DNA of 64,000 bases from Leisingera aquaemixtae. GTDB taxonomy: Bacteria > Pseudomonadota > Alphaproteobacteria > Rhodobacterales > Rhodobacteraceae. Location of the stretch: positions 48,043 to 112,042 of the forward strand of contig NZ_JAHVJQ010000013.1 of the NCBI RefSeq assembly GCF_019801145.1, read 5' to 3'. Both the position numbers and the translations under genes were made by a program. Below, one piece after another: positions 28,218-36,806 of this stretch. The stretch's first letter is position 1. Each line of letters opens with the position of its first letter. The notes under the pieces were generated by a model. The model did no database searches. It was not told the DNA's origin and saw nothing but the letters and a program-made list of their open reading frames with translations.

Positions 28218-29588
28218 ATGCAGCGGGTTGCTTCGCTCTTTGCCGGACAGGGGATGGTGGCGCGGGTGCTGCGCTCAGCCTCCTGGCTGATGATCGGATA
28301 TGGCGGCAGCCAGGCCCTGCGGCTGGCCTCCAACCTGATCCTGACGCGTATCCTGTTCCCCGAGGCCTTTGGCCTGATGGCGCTGGTCACGGTGGTGACG
28401 GTGGGGCTATCGCTGTTTTCGGACGTGGGCATCGGGCCGTCAATCGCGCAGAACAGGCGCGGCGACGATCCGGCGTTCCTGGACACCGCCTGGACCATCC
28501 AGGTAATCCGCGGCTTTGGCCTGTGGGCGCTGACGGCGCTCCTGGCCTGGCCCGCGGCCGCGTTTTATGGCGCGCCGGAGCTGCTGATCTACCTCCCCAT
28601 TGCCGGCGCGGGCCTGGCCATTGCCGGCTTCAACCCCACCCGGATCGAAACCGCGCACCGGCATCTGCTGGCAGGGCGGGTCACGGCGCTGGACCTGGCG
28701 GGCCAGGCCATCGGGCTGGTGGCGATGATTGTACTGGCGCTGGCCACACAGTCCGTGATCGCGCTGGTGCTGGGCGGGGTCATTCAGGCTGCGGCCAAGC
28801 TGGCGCTGTGCCACTACGGCCTGCCGGGGGCGGCCAACCGTTTCCTCTGGGAGAAGGCGGCGGCACGGGAGCTCATCCATTTCGGCAAGTGGATTTTCCT
28901 GTCCACCGCCTTCTGGTTCCTGACCTCGCAGGGGGACCGGGCGATTCTGGGCAAGTTCGTGCCGCTGGAGGTGCTGGGGATCTACAATATCGGCTATTTC
29001 CTGGCGAGTTTTCCGATGCTCCTGGGCCATGCGGTGAACCAGCGGCTGATGATCCCGGTCTACCGCGACAAGCCCGCACGGGAAGCGCCGGAGAACCTGC
29101 GGCGGCAGCGGCAGCTGCGCAGCGTGCTGACGGGCGGCATCCTGGGATTGCTGCTGCTGATGGCCTGGGCCGGGCCGTGGCTGGTGCAGTTCCTTTATGA
29201 TGACCGGTACCTGCAGGCCGGGCCGATGATCGTGCTGATCGCGCTGGCGCTGGCGCCTGCGGTGATCACCATGACCTATGACCAGGCGGCGCTGGCGGCA
29301 GGCGACAGCCGCGGCTTCTTTGTTTTTTCCGCCGCGCGGGCCTGCCTGCAGACGGGGCTGTTCTTGGGCGGCGTGGCCTGGTTCGGCTTGGCAGGCGGCA
29401 TTGCGGCGCTGGGGCTGGCTATGCTGGCGGCCTATCCGGTGCTGGTGCGGCTGGCGCGCAGGCATCACGTCTGGGACCCGCTGCATGATGCGGGTTATGC
29501 GCTGCTGGCCGTCATTGCAGGCGGCGCGGCGCTGAGCTGGCATTGGACGGAGGCCGCTGCGATGGCGGCGGCGCTGAATGCGCACTGA
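28218..29588 (+). CDS. Wzx-type oligosaccharide flippase (MOP/PST family)
   Basis: 456 residues from ATG 28218; an in-frame TTG at 28200 and an ATG at 28254 are alternatives, the last starting right at the first helix (VARVLRSASWLMIGYGGSQA). The protein has about twelve to fourteen membrane helices with the PST-family pattern: FGLMALVTVV, DVGIGPSIAQNRR, WFLTSQGDRAILGKF, and GIYNIGYFLAS. It should move lipid-linked repeat units across the inner membrane for the Wzy-like polymerase. A G+C-rich 11-bp stem (29653-29663 / 29675-29685) lies between it and the convergent Wzz-type gene. Confidence 0.88.
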   Translation: MQRVASLFAGQGMVARVLRSASWLMIGYGGSQALRLASNLILTRILFPEAFGLMALVTVVTVGLSLFSDVGIGPSIAQNRRGDDPAFLDTAWTIQVIRGFGLWALTALLAWPAAAFYGAPELLIYLPIAGAGLAIAGFNPTRIETAHRHLLAGRVTALDLAGQAIGLVAMIVLALATQSVIALVLGGVIQAAAKLALCHYGLPGAANRFLWEKAAARELIHFGKWIFLSTAFWFLTSQGDRAILGKFVPLEVLGIYNIGYFLASFPMLLGHAVNQRLMIPVYRDKPAREAPENLRRQRQLRSVLTGGILGLLLLMAWAGPWLVQFLYDDRYLQAGPMIVLIALALAPAVITMTYDQAALAAGDSRGFFVFSAARACLQTGLFLGGVAWFGLAGGIAALGLAMLAAYPVLVRLARRHHVWDPLHDAGYALLAVIAGGAALSWHWTEAAAMAAALNAH

Positions 29589-29652
29589 GCACACCATTAT
29601 TCGCCAATCAGCTCAGGCAGCGCCGCGGATTAAGTCAAGTCGTTGAGTGTTC

Positions 29653-29685
29653 GCCCAGGCGGGAGCGGAACGCGCCCGCCTGGGC
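29653..29685. terminator. Hairpin between convergent flippase and chain-length genes
   Basis: Perfect 11-bp stem (GCCCAGGCGGG at 29653-29663, CCCGCCTGGGC at 29675-29685) with an 11-nt loop. It lies between two convergent genes, the usual place for a shared terminator. No T-run on either side. Confidence 0.45.
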
Positions 29686-29752
29686 AAACGCGTGCCTGCC
29701 ACTGGCGCGGCAGGCGGTTTACAGAGGTGTAGCCGGGAGCAGGTAGCGCTGC

Positions 29753-31003
29753 TCAGGCCTTGCGCCGGAACAATCCGATCACCCCGCGGCGCGGCGGGCG
29801 GGTTTCCATCACCGGGATCGAGACCACCGGCACCAGGCCAGTTTCCCGCTCCATCTGCGCGGCGGTGCGCAGCACCGGGTGGCGCAGTTCCTGCAAAAAG
29901 GCGGCCAGCAGCGCCAGAAAAACACTGGCGGCAGCCCCCATCAGCGCCTTGGTTTTGCGGGCACCGGTCACCGGGTAGTCCGGCAGCGGCGCCGGTTCGA
30001 TCACTGTCAGCCGCTCTGCCTGATGGCTGGTCTCAAGCCGGAAGCCGACCTCGGCCTCGTTGCGGCGGGCAGTCATCTGCGCCAATTCCCCCTGCAGCTG
30101 CTCCAGCCGCCGGTCATAGGCGCCCAGCTGACGCTCCACCTCCGGGGTTGTTTGCAAGGAGGCCTCGAGCCCGGCCTTGCGCTGCGTCAGCAGCGCCTCC
30201 TGCGCGTCCAGGGTGGCAAGACGCTGCTCCGCCTCCTCCTGCAAGCGGCGGGCGGTGGCAGGACGCTCTGTTGCCTGGGCCTGGTCGGCAGCGCGGCGGA
30301 TCTCGATCCGCTCGCGGGCGATTTCCAGCAGGCCTTCGTTCATCGCGGCGATTTCAGCCCGGCGGAATTCGATGGTGCCCGGCAAAGTCACGTCATTTGC
30401 GTTTCGGTAGGCCGCGATCTCATCCTCCAGCGCCGCGACCTGATCCGCCAGGGCGGCCTCTTTCTCCGCAAAGAAGCTGAGGGTCTCGCGGGCCTGGTCG
30501 ATGCGGGTGGCAATGCTGAGCTTGATGGTGCGGCGGCCGAATTCGCTGGCGACCTGCTGCGCCTGTTCCGCCGTGGGCATCCGGGCGGTGATGGTCAGCA
30601 CCGAGATGGTACCGTCGTCGGCAAAGCCTTCGCGGGCAGCGGCAACACCGGTGATCTGCACCGCGGTCCGCAGTTGCACCACCTTCTGCAATTCGGTCAG
30701 CGACTCCTGATCGGCATAGAGGCCGAATTTCCCGATGATTTCCAGCAGGGTTCCCCGCGCCATGAGGCGCTGTTCAATCAACTGCATGCGGCGGGCAGAG
30801 GAGCCTTCGACGGTGGATTTGGCCAGCTCACCGGCAATCTGCGGCTGGGTGATCTGCAGCACTTCGGCGGTTTCGTATTCATGCTGCTGGCTGGCGGCGA
30901 ACCACAGCGACACCAGGCAGCCAATCACAAACACGCAGGCAATGGTGAACAGCCTGCGCCGCACCATGTCGAGAAAATCGCCCAGCGTGTAAATCGGCCC
31001 CAT
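29753..31003 (-). CDS. Wzz/chain-length determinant-type polysaccharide co-polymerase
   Basis: 416 residues from ATG 31003, which begins the conserved MGPIYTLGDFLDMVRRR; an in-frame extension to 31117 is not conserved-looking. Two membrane segments flank a long periplasmic coiled-coil region: the first is RLFTIACVFVIGCLVSLWFA, the second KALMGAAASVFLALLAAFLQ near residue 370. The Pro-rich motif before the second helix (EPAPLPDYPVTGARK) is typical of Wzz proteins. It has no cytoplasmic kinase domain; that function is supplied by the next gene as a separate protein. It is expected to set glycan length with the Wzy-like protein. Confidence 0.88.
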   Translation of the reverse strand: MGPIYTLGDFLDMVRRRLFTIACVFVIGCLVSLWFAASQQHEYETAEVLQITQPQIAGELAKSTVEGSSARRMQLIEQRLMARGTLLEIIGKFGLYADQESLTELQKVVQLRTAVQITGVAAAREGFADDGTISVLTITARMPTAEQAQQVASEFGRRTIKLSIATRIDQARETLSFFAEKEAALADQVAALEDEIAAYRNANDVTLPGTIEFRRAEIAAMNEGLLEIARERIEIRRAADQAQATERPATARRLQEEAEQRLATLDAQEALLTQRKAGLEASLQTTPEVERQLGAYDRRLEQLQGELAQMTARRNEAEVGFRLETSHQAERLTVIEPAPLPDYPVTGARKTKALMGAAASVFLALLAAFLQELRHPVLRTAAQMERETGLVPVVSIPVMETRPPRRGVIGLFRRKA

Positions 31004-31117
31004 CTGCCTGCTCTCAACCCGCCGGTCTGCCCGGCCTTTTCCATTGCCTGCCGGCCGCACTGGGGCCGACGCCCGTTTTTTCCATAGCAACCGGGCGAAA
31101 CTATGGCGTTTCAGCAC

Positions 31118-32044
31118 TCAGTTCAGCGGGCTGCCCGACGGGCGCGCCCGGTTCAGCACCACCCCCAGAAGCTGGGTGTGGCCTGCCAGCATCTTCTCGC
31201 AGGCGGCCAGCTGCGCGGCGGTGGTGCTGGTGCCGTCGGAGATCAGCAGCACCCCGTCCACCTGCGGCAGAAAGGCGGCAGTGTCGTCATGCTCCAGCAC
31301 CGGCGGCAGATCGAACAGGGCGGTATCGGCACCGCTGCGCAGCATCAGATCGTCCACCGCCTCGGCGCAGCTGCGGCCGTGCAGGATCTCGGCAGCATCC
31401 TGCCCCGCCATGGCGTTCAGCCCGACCGCCAGCGACGGCAGCGGCCGCAGCAGGTGATCCTCCATCCGGACGGCACCGGACAGGAGGCCGGACATATCCC
31501 CCGGCGCCTGCAGCCCCATCGCCTGCGCCACCCCGGGGCGGCGGAAATTCATATCCATCAGCACGGTGCGGCTGCCCGGCACCCGGGCCAGGCTGAGCGC
31601 CAGGTTGACAGCCGAAAACGTTGTGCCGCAGCCCGACGCGGGGGCAGTGACGGCGACCCGCTTCCATCCGCGCGCCTTCAGGGTGTGCAGCAGCCGGGTG
31701 CGCAACAGGTCAAAGGATTTGGCCGCAGGCGCGGTGCGGAACCGGCTGACCAGCGGCAGGCGTGACCGTTCCTGGGCAGCGCCGTCGAAAGGAACCCGGG
31801 CAATCCGCTCCCAGGGTTCCGGCAGGGTGGCAGGCAGCTGAGCGGAGCCGGCTGAGGCAGGTGCGGCCAGCGGGCGGCCAGCGCCCGCGCCTGCGGAGGA
31901 AGGCGTGGCGGCCGCCGGGGCACGGCGGCGGCGGAACCGCTTGAAGCCTTGCTCGGTCATGCCGTCCTCGTCAATCTCCCGCATGGTCTGCGGGCCGCGC
32001 ACCGGGCTGGCGGCAACGGCCCCTGATACCGTAAAATGCTTCAC
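31118..32044 (-). CDS. CpsD/CapB-like P-loop ATPase of polysaccharide synthesis
   Basis: 308 residues from GTG 32044, chosen because GGGAG lies eight bases upstream; longer in-frame reading would run into the sugar-transferase gene. After a low-complexity Ala/Arg-rich region of about 100 residues come the deviant Walker A VTAPASGCGTTFSAVNLALS, Walker A' VLMDMNFRRPG and Walker B-like TALFDLPPVLEHDD of bacterial tyrosine-kinase/MinD-type proteins. The C-terminus (RARPSGSPLN) has no tyrosine cluster, so autophosphorylation of a Tyr tail is unlikely. It lies 114 nt upstream of the Wzz-type gene, its probable membrane partner. Confidence 0.82.
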   Translation of the reverse strand: MKHFTVSGAVAASPVRGPQTMREIDEDGMTEQGFKRFRRRRAPAAATPSSAGAGAGRPLAAPASAGSAQLPATLPEPWERIARVPFDGAAQERSRLPLVSRFRTAPAAKSFDLLRTRLLHTLKARGWKRVAVTAPASGCGTTFSAVNLALSLARVPGSRTVLMDMNFRRPGVAQAMGLQAPGDMSGLLSGAVRMEDHLLRPLPSLAVGLNAMAGQDAAEILHGRSCAEAVDDLMLRSGADTALFDLPPVLEHDDTAAFLPQVDGVLLISDGTSTTAAQLAACEKMLAGHTQLLGVVLNRARPSGSPLN

Positions 32045-32118
32045 ATCCGCGCTCCCTGCAATGGCCGGCGGATCCGCTGCCTGCGCCTCAGGCGCCGCGG
32101 CAGCAGACCACAAAGGCG

Positions 32119-32904
32119 TTAATATCCCGTCCCCTTCAGCACCACTTTGCCGGTCCGCCAGATCAGTGCCAGATCGCGGCCCAGCGACAGCCGCCGCCGG
32201 TAGTCCGCATCCGCCTGCGCGCGGCAGGCAAAACTGCCCTCGTTGCGGACAGAAACCTGCCAGAGGCCGGTGATTCCCGGCCGCAGGCCGAAATAGGCAG
32301 AGGCGTCTCCGTACAGCGGCAGCTGCTCCGGCATCATCGGGCGCGGGCCGACCAGGCTCATGTCGCCCGCGGCCACGTTCCACAGCTGCGGCAGCTCATC
32401 CAGCGAGGTGGCGCGCAGAACCCGGCCAACCGGGGTGATCCGCGGATCGTTCTTGAGCTTTTGGGTCTCGTCCCATTCCCGGCGCAGCGCCGGATCGCTT
32501 TCCAGGAAATGCTGCAGCAGCTGATCGGCGTCCCGCACCATGGTGCGCAGCTTCAGAATGCGGAACCGCCGGCCGCCGCGGCCCAGCCGCGCCTGGGTGT
32601 AGAACGGCCGCCCGCCTTCTAGCCACAGCGCAGCGGCACACAGCGCGATAATCGGCAGCACGACCGGCAGGCTCAGCAGGACCAGCAGCAGGTCCAGAAC
32701 CCGTTTGCCGCCAGCGGCGTATGCCCTGCTGCCTGTCCCGGGTTCGGGCTGCCGCGCCGGAGCAAGGTTTTTGAGCGCGGCATTCATGTTTGCCGGCTGC
32801 ATGTGGAGCGGGTGGAGAAAGGGAACGGTGCCGGCAGCCTGCCCGCCCTTTGCCTCAGCCCTTGCAAAAGTCAGCCCCGCCCCTCCGGGAACCGCATTTC
32901 TCAT
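32119..32904 (-). CDS. Initiating sugar-phosphate transferase (ExoY/WcaJ family)
   Basis: 261 residues from ATG 32904 (AGGGGA six bases upstream); internal ATGs at 32802 and 32787 also fit. One membrane helix (VLDLLLVLLSLPVVLPIIAL) precedes the catalytic domain: RFRILKLRTMVRDAD, LRATSLDELPQLWNV, GDMSLVGPRPMMPEQ and LRPGITGLWQVSVR. This is the complete bacterial sugar transferase signature, except that the last motif keeps QVSVRN rather than QVSGRN. It transfers a sugar-1-phosphate to undecaprenyl phosphate, the first committed step. It heads the - strand set sugar transferase, CpsD-like, Wzz-type. Confidence 0.92.
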   Translation of the reverse strand: MRNAVPGGAGLTFARAEAKGGQAAGTVPFLHPLHMQPANMNAALKNLAPARQPEPGTGSRAYAAGGKRVLDLLLVLLSLPVVLPIIALCAAALWLEGGRPFYTQARLGRGGRRFRILKLRTMVRDADQLLQHFLESDPALRREWDETQKLKNDPRITPVGRVLRATSLDELPQLWNVAAGDMSLVGPRPMMPEQLPLYGDASAYFGLRPGITGLWQVSVRNEGSFACRAQADADYRRRLSLGRDLALIWRTGKVVLKGTGY

Positions 32905-33611
32905 TCCATTTCCCCTCATTCCAGCCGATTCCCCCGGCTGGGCCGCCGCCGGACGCGGCGGGCGTTCAAAACTCGACCTGACAGCCCGCAAGCCAATGGC
33001 CAGGGATTGCCGCTACTGATTTTCAGGTTCGAAACGGGGCGCGCCCCCACGCGCCCGCGCTGCTCTTCAGCTGCCGCTAATCCCCGGCAGCGATGCCTTT
33101 CAGCACTCTGCCCTAATTAAGACAAATTTAGACAATTGCGCGTAAAAACTGGATCTTGCAGGAAAATGACCCGAATTCGCACGTTTAACAAGGCAAAGGC
33201 GGAAACAGTGGGGCGATTTCATCGGATTTGTTGAACGCGCCGGTAAATGTGTGGCAGAATCAAGGCGTCCCGGCAGAAGGAGCTTCACCCGTGCTGCGGG
33301 CATATCCCGATATCGCTGTGCAGCCCGCTGGACAGTATCCGAATGCAAAGGATTCGCAATTACGCGGCGAAATGGCGGTTCCAAAGCGGGAACAGCCCTT
33401 TGCCCGCAGTTAGCGCACTGCCCGGGATTTGCGCAATGCCCCCGAAATAGCGCGCGGCGGATCACCGCTCAGCAGCACAGGACCCGCATGGCCCCGCGCC
33501 CGGACCGCAAAGGCTGAGCAATGGCAGCGGCCCGAACGGCTGGACACTTGCCGGAGCCCGGAAACACCGCCATAAGCCAGCGCAAAGCGATGGCAGAAAA
33601 GCGAGGGCATC
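32905..33611. other. 707-nt gene-free region upstream of the initiating transferase and the DgoK-like gene
   Basis: No convincing gene. Open frames here have no ribosome sites or recognisable protein features. The part 33110-33240 is clearly more AT-rich than its surroundings and is the likely promoter zone for both divergent genes. It contains the CtrA-like site listed separately. No repeat array or RNA gene was seen. Confidence 0.5.
33117..33131. promoter_or_regulatory. CtrA-like TTAA-N7-TTAG site
   Basis: TTAAGACAAATTTAG differs by one base from the alphaproteobacterial CtrA consensus TTAA-N7-TTAA. It sits in an AT-rich patch about 210 nt upstream of the sugar-phosphate transferase start. 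The overlapping near-repeats TAAGACAA and TAGACAA could equally be a direct-repeat operator. Confidence 0.3.
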
Positions 33612-34460
33612 ATGCAACCTCCCGGCAGCAGCGCCAGCTGGCTGGCCGCCAATCTGGAAGCGAACACACTGACCGCCTGGACCATCAGCGGCGGCACCGC
33701 AGGCCCGGCGCAGGTGCTGCAGCTGCCGGACAGCCGCCCGGCGGCGCTGGCCGCCGGTTTGCGGCAGATGCTGGCAGGCGCGGCGCAGCCGGTTGTGCTG
33801 GGCGGCAGCAGTTTGGTGCCGCCGCAGGCAGTGCCCGCAGTGCCCGCGGAGCTGCCATTGGCCGCGACACTTCTGGAAGAGCTGACCGTCCATGCCCTGC
33901 CGGGGCTTTGCCAGCCGTCGCCCGTGGGTCTGATGCAGAGCGCGGCGGCCCGGCTCCGCGGCTTTTTGCAGCTGAACCCGGATTGGGACGGGGTGGTCTG
34001 CCTGCCGGGCGCGGGTGCGACCCATTGGGTGCAGGTCAGTGCCAAGGAGGCGGTCAGCTTTCAAAGCGCGCTGACAGGGCAGCTGGCGGCGGCGGTGGCG
34101 CAGCCGATGGCGCTGGCCGCCGCCGGTGGCTGCAGCAAGGAAGCGCTTGCTGAGGCAGCGGCGGATGGCATCGCCAAGCCGGAACTGCTGGCGGCGCGGC
34201 TGGCGGCACTGCAGGCAGAGGCCGCGCTGGGTCAGCTGTCGGCGGACACCGCACGCGGCAGGCTCTGGGGGCTGCTGCTGGGCGCTGAGCTGGCTGCCGC
34301 CCGCCCCTATTGGCTGGGCCAGAATGCGGCGCTGCTGGCGGAAGCACCTCTGCAGCCGCTTTATGCCGCGGCGCTGGAGGCCCAAGGGCTGCCGGTCACA
34401 GTGGCAGACCCGCGCCGCATGACGCTGGAAGGGCTGAGCAAAGCCTGGGCTGGTAACTGA
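33612..34460 (+). CDS. DgoK-like protein (2-keto-3-deoxygalactonokinase fold), probably inactive
   Basis: 282 residues. The family resemblance lies in the middle and C-terminal parts: HALPGLCQPSPVGLMQS corresponds to the IPGL...VMRGEE region, LPGAGATHWVQVS to the LPGTHxKWV motif, and LLGAELAAARPYW to the LIGAEV motif. The N-terminal phosphate-binding DWGSTNLRA of DgoK reads LEANTLTA here, and the GEExQ motif is replaced by SAAA. Both losses suggest no kinase activity. GAGGG precedes the ATG by 6 nt. No other galactonate genes are nearby. Confidence 0.55.
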   Translation: MQPPGSSASWLAANLEANTLTAWTISGGTAGPAQVLQLPDSRPAALAAGLRQMLAGAAQPVVLGGSSLVPPQAVPAVPAELPLAATLLEELTVHALPGLCQPSPVGLMQSAAARLRGFLQLNPDWDGVVCLPGAGATHWVQVSAKEAVSFQSALTGQLAAAVAQPMALAAAGGCSKEALAEAAADGIAKPELLAARLAALQAEAALGQLSADTARGRLWGLLLGAELAAARPYWLGQNAALLAEAPLQPLYAAALEAQGLPVTVADPRRMTLEGLSKAWAGN

Positions 34461-34523
34461 TCACGGCGCCAGTCTGCGGCGCAGGCATTATTCGGGATTT
34501 CCAGAACCCGCGGGGCCGAAGCT

Positions 34524-35324
34524 TCAGCCGCCTGCCCTGAAACGCGTCCCCTTGCCCGGCGGGTTTTCCGGCGGGCCGGCAAAGCACTGGGCGATGCGCA
34601 TCCAGTTTTCCGCGGCTGCACCAGAGACCTGCAGCCGGGTATCCTGAATGCTGCGCACCTGAGTGACGACGCGTGCAAACTCCACCGCAGATCCTTTGAC
34701 ATAAACCGCGTCCTGCGGGGCATTCCATTCCCAGACCGCCCCCGATGGCCCGGTCAGCTGGACAAAGGGCGCAGGCTCCGGCACGTCCAGCGCGCGGTTG
34801 CGGAAGCTCCAGCCATAGGTCGCCACCCCCAGATGCGCGATGTTGCGGATGCGGTCCTGCTCCTGCCGCTCATGCCCCAGGAGGTCGAACACTTCCTGCC
34901 CGTGCGCCCAGGTCTCCATCTGCCGGGCAGTGACGGAGCTGAGCGCGCTCATGTCCGGCCCGATCCATTTCAGCCGTGCCTTGGGATCAGCTGCGGCGAA
35001 AGCATCGGCGCAGCGCTCCGCCCCCTCCCGCCATGCGGCAAACAGCGCCCGGCCGCTGAGGCCGTCCAGCCAGGGAAATTGGCATTCGAGGATGGAGCGG
35101 CCTGCCTGCATGTCCCGCAGCACCGGCGCAATGAAGGCGGCAAAGGCGTCCTCGCCCCGCAGCGACGCCTCTGCCGCAGCGTTGAACAGATGCAGGTGCC
35201 CCAGCACATGATCGATGGTCCAGCCTTTGAACTGGGTTTCGCGGTTGAACTCTGCTTCTGGCAGATCCTCAAGGATGGCTGCCAGGGCGCGGCTCTCTGC
35301 GCGGAAATCTTCGGCCTGCTGCAT
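34524..35324 (-). CDS. DinB-like / maleylpyruvate-isomerase N-domain metal-binding protein
   Basis: 266 residues from ATG 35324, with AGGGGAG close upstream. It resembles the TIGR03084 group of the DinB/MDMPI superfamily: FKGWTIDHVLGHLHLFNAA in the first helix pair and TARQMETWAHGQEVFDLLG later supply His residues that would bind a divalent metal. The C-terminal SCP2/wHTH-like part (QLTGPSGAVWEWNAP) follows. Members may act as mycothiol- or glutathione-dependent enzymes, but a specific substrate cannot be assigned. It is convergent with the DgoK-like gene. Confidence 0.75.
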   Translation of the reverse strand: MQQAEDFRAESRALAAILEDLPEAEFNRETQFKGWTIDHVLGHLHLFNAAAEASLRGEDAFAAFIAPVLRDMQAGRSILECQFPWLDGLSGRALFAAWREGAERCADAFAAADPKARLKWIGPDMSALSSVTARQMETWAHGQEVFDLLGHERQEQDRIRNIAHLGVATYGWSFRNRALDVPEPAPFVQLTGPSGAVWEWNAPQDAVYVKGSAVEFARVVTQVRSIQDTRLQVSGAAAENWMRIAQCFAGPPENPPGKGTRFRAGG

Positions 35325-35421
35325 GGTTCTCCCCTTTGCTCCGTCCGGCAGGATAGCCGGGCCGGGCGCAGGCCGGAAACAGAGACCAAACGTCACAAAA
35401 TGAGCCGCCGGGGCGGCCGCC

Positions 35422-36540
35422 TCAGGGCAGCGGACCGGTCTTGAACAGACGGATTTTCAGACCGCCGTGTGCGACTGGCGCACCAAACGGCAGAAACGGC
35501 AGATTGGTTGCCTTGGCCAGGCTGGTTTCCGAGGTGACGATACCCACGCGCCAGCCGGAGAAGCGCTCCGTCAGCACCTGCCCCAATGCGCCGTAAAGGG
35601 CATAGAGCAGTTTCTTGTTGCCGATCCGGGCGCCATAGGGCGGGTTGACGATGACCAGGCCCGGCGGGCCTTCCGGGCGCTGCAGGTCGCTGACCGCGGC
35701 CTGGGCAAAACGGGTGCAATCGTCCACGCCCGCCCGGTCCGCGTTTGCGGCTGCCATCTCCACGGCGCCCGCGTTGCGGTCGGAGCCGTGGAACAGCAGG
35801 TCCGTTTCGCGCGCCTCGCCCTGCTGCTTCAGCTCTGCCCAGGCGTCCGCATCAAAAGTTGCCAGCTGCTCAAAGGCAAAGCTGCGGCTGCGGCCGGGCA
35901 GCAGGCCCTTGGCGATCTCGGCTGCCTCGATCACGAAGGTACCGGAGCCGCACATCGGGTCCACCACCGGCTCAGCCCCGTCATAGCCGCATTCGCGCAG
36001 GAACAGAGCAGCGAGGTTTTCCCGCATTGGCGCCTTGCCAACGGCGGATTTGTGGCCGCGCTTGTGCAGACCCTCGCCCGAGGTGTCGACGCTAAAGACG
36101 CAGAGGTTGTCCTCAATCCTGAGCTTGACCGTCAGTTCCGCGTCCTTGGTGACAGGGGCGCCGAGGGTTTCGGCAATTGCCTTTTCCACACGCTGGGCAG
36201 CGGCGCCGGCGTGGTAGATCTTGGACTTCTTGTTGGTGGCAACCTCCACCTTCACCGGCACGTCGGGGCGCAGCACGTCGCCCCAAGCGAACTTGCGCGA
36301 CCGTTTGTCGAGCTGAGCCAGGTGGAAGGCGCGGAATTCGCCGATCCGGGCCAGTACCCGTGCGGCGCCGCGCAAGCACAGGTTGGCGCGCCAGACCTCA
36401 CTCCAATTGCCCTGCACTGTGACCCCGCCCGGCACTGCCTTGGGGGTGGCAAAACCCAGCTCCTTGGCCTCGGCCAGCAGCGCCTGTTCCAGTCCCGGCG
36501 GTGCGGTCAGGAAGATCTCGAATGTGCTTTCTTGCGTCAT
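35422..36540 (-). CDS. THUMP-domain class I rRNA methyltransferase (RlmL/YcbY-like)
   Basis: 372 residues. The N-terminal half is a THUMP RNA-binding domain (EIFLTAPPGLEQALLAEAKE; HLAQLDKRSRKFAWGDVL). The Rossmann methyltransferase half has motif I VDPMCGSGTFVIEAA and motif IV IVNPPYGARIG, the NPPY signature of N2-guanine or N6-adenine methylation. SGEGLHKRGHK is typical of the RlmK/L family. It should modify 23S rRNA. It lacks the second RlmK methyltransferase module of the E. coli fusion. It diverges from the glycerol transporter operon. Confidence 0.88.
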   Translation of the reverse strand: MTQESTFEIFLTAPPGLEQALLAEAKELGFATPKAVPGGVTVQGNWSEVWRANLCLRGAARVLARIGEFRAFHLAQLDKRSRKFAWGDVLRPDVPVKVEVATNKKSKIYHAGAAAQRVEKAIAETLGAPVTKDAELTVKLRIEDNLCVFSVDTSGEGLHKRGHKSAVGKAPMRENLAALFLRECGYDGAEPVVDPMCGSGTFVIEAAEIAKGLLPGRSRSFAFEQLATFDADAWAELKQQGEARETDLLFHGSDRNAGAVEMAAANADRAGVDDCTRFAQAAVSDLQRPEGPPGLVIVNPPYGARIGNKKLLYALYGALGQVLTERFSGWRVGIVTSETSLAKATNLPFLPFGAPVAHGGLKIRLFKTGPLP

Positions 36541-36806
36541 GCGCCCTCCTTAGACGCAAAGCCCAGCCGCGGCGACTGTTTTTTCCGATCCCGCCATGAG
36601 GGAAATTTCCGCCGCGTCACAACCGCAGATGCTGCGTTGCGGCATTGCGCGAACGCCCAATGGCGACACAATTTTTGCAATAAATTCATATCATTACTCA
36701 TTACTAAAAAATTAGTTTGACAACATAATCCAACCTATGAAAGCTCTATGCCAGTCAGGTGCAGCCAACGCGCAACTGGCCTCAAGAGACTTTCAGGGAG
36801 GAAAAG
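36541..36806. promoter_or_regulatory. Promoter/operator region of the glycerol ABC operon
   Basis: 266 nt, strikingly AT-rich from 36665 to 36740. It contains a tandem TCATTAC repeat (36691-36704), the palindrome ACTAA-AAAA-TTAGT (36703-36716) and, directly after it, TTGACA (36717-36722), a perfect -35 box. A -10 at the usual distance is not clear (TATGAA at 36736-36741 is 13 bp away). The palindrome touching the -35 box is a good operator candidate. No repressor gene is adjacent. Confidence 0.5.

Noticed and set aside
32045..32383. N-terminal extension of the CpsD-like protein
   Set aside because: It would overlap the sugar transferase on the same strand in another frame, has no domain similarity, and the GTG at 32044 has a proper ribosome site.
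33100..33465. 121-residue open frame on the - strand in the large intergenic region
   Set aside because: No ribosome site, no recognisable protein pattern, and other frames are equally open; it also covers the AT-rich promoter zone.
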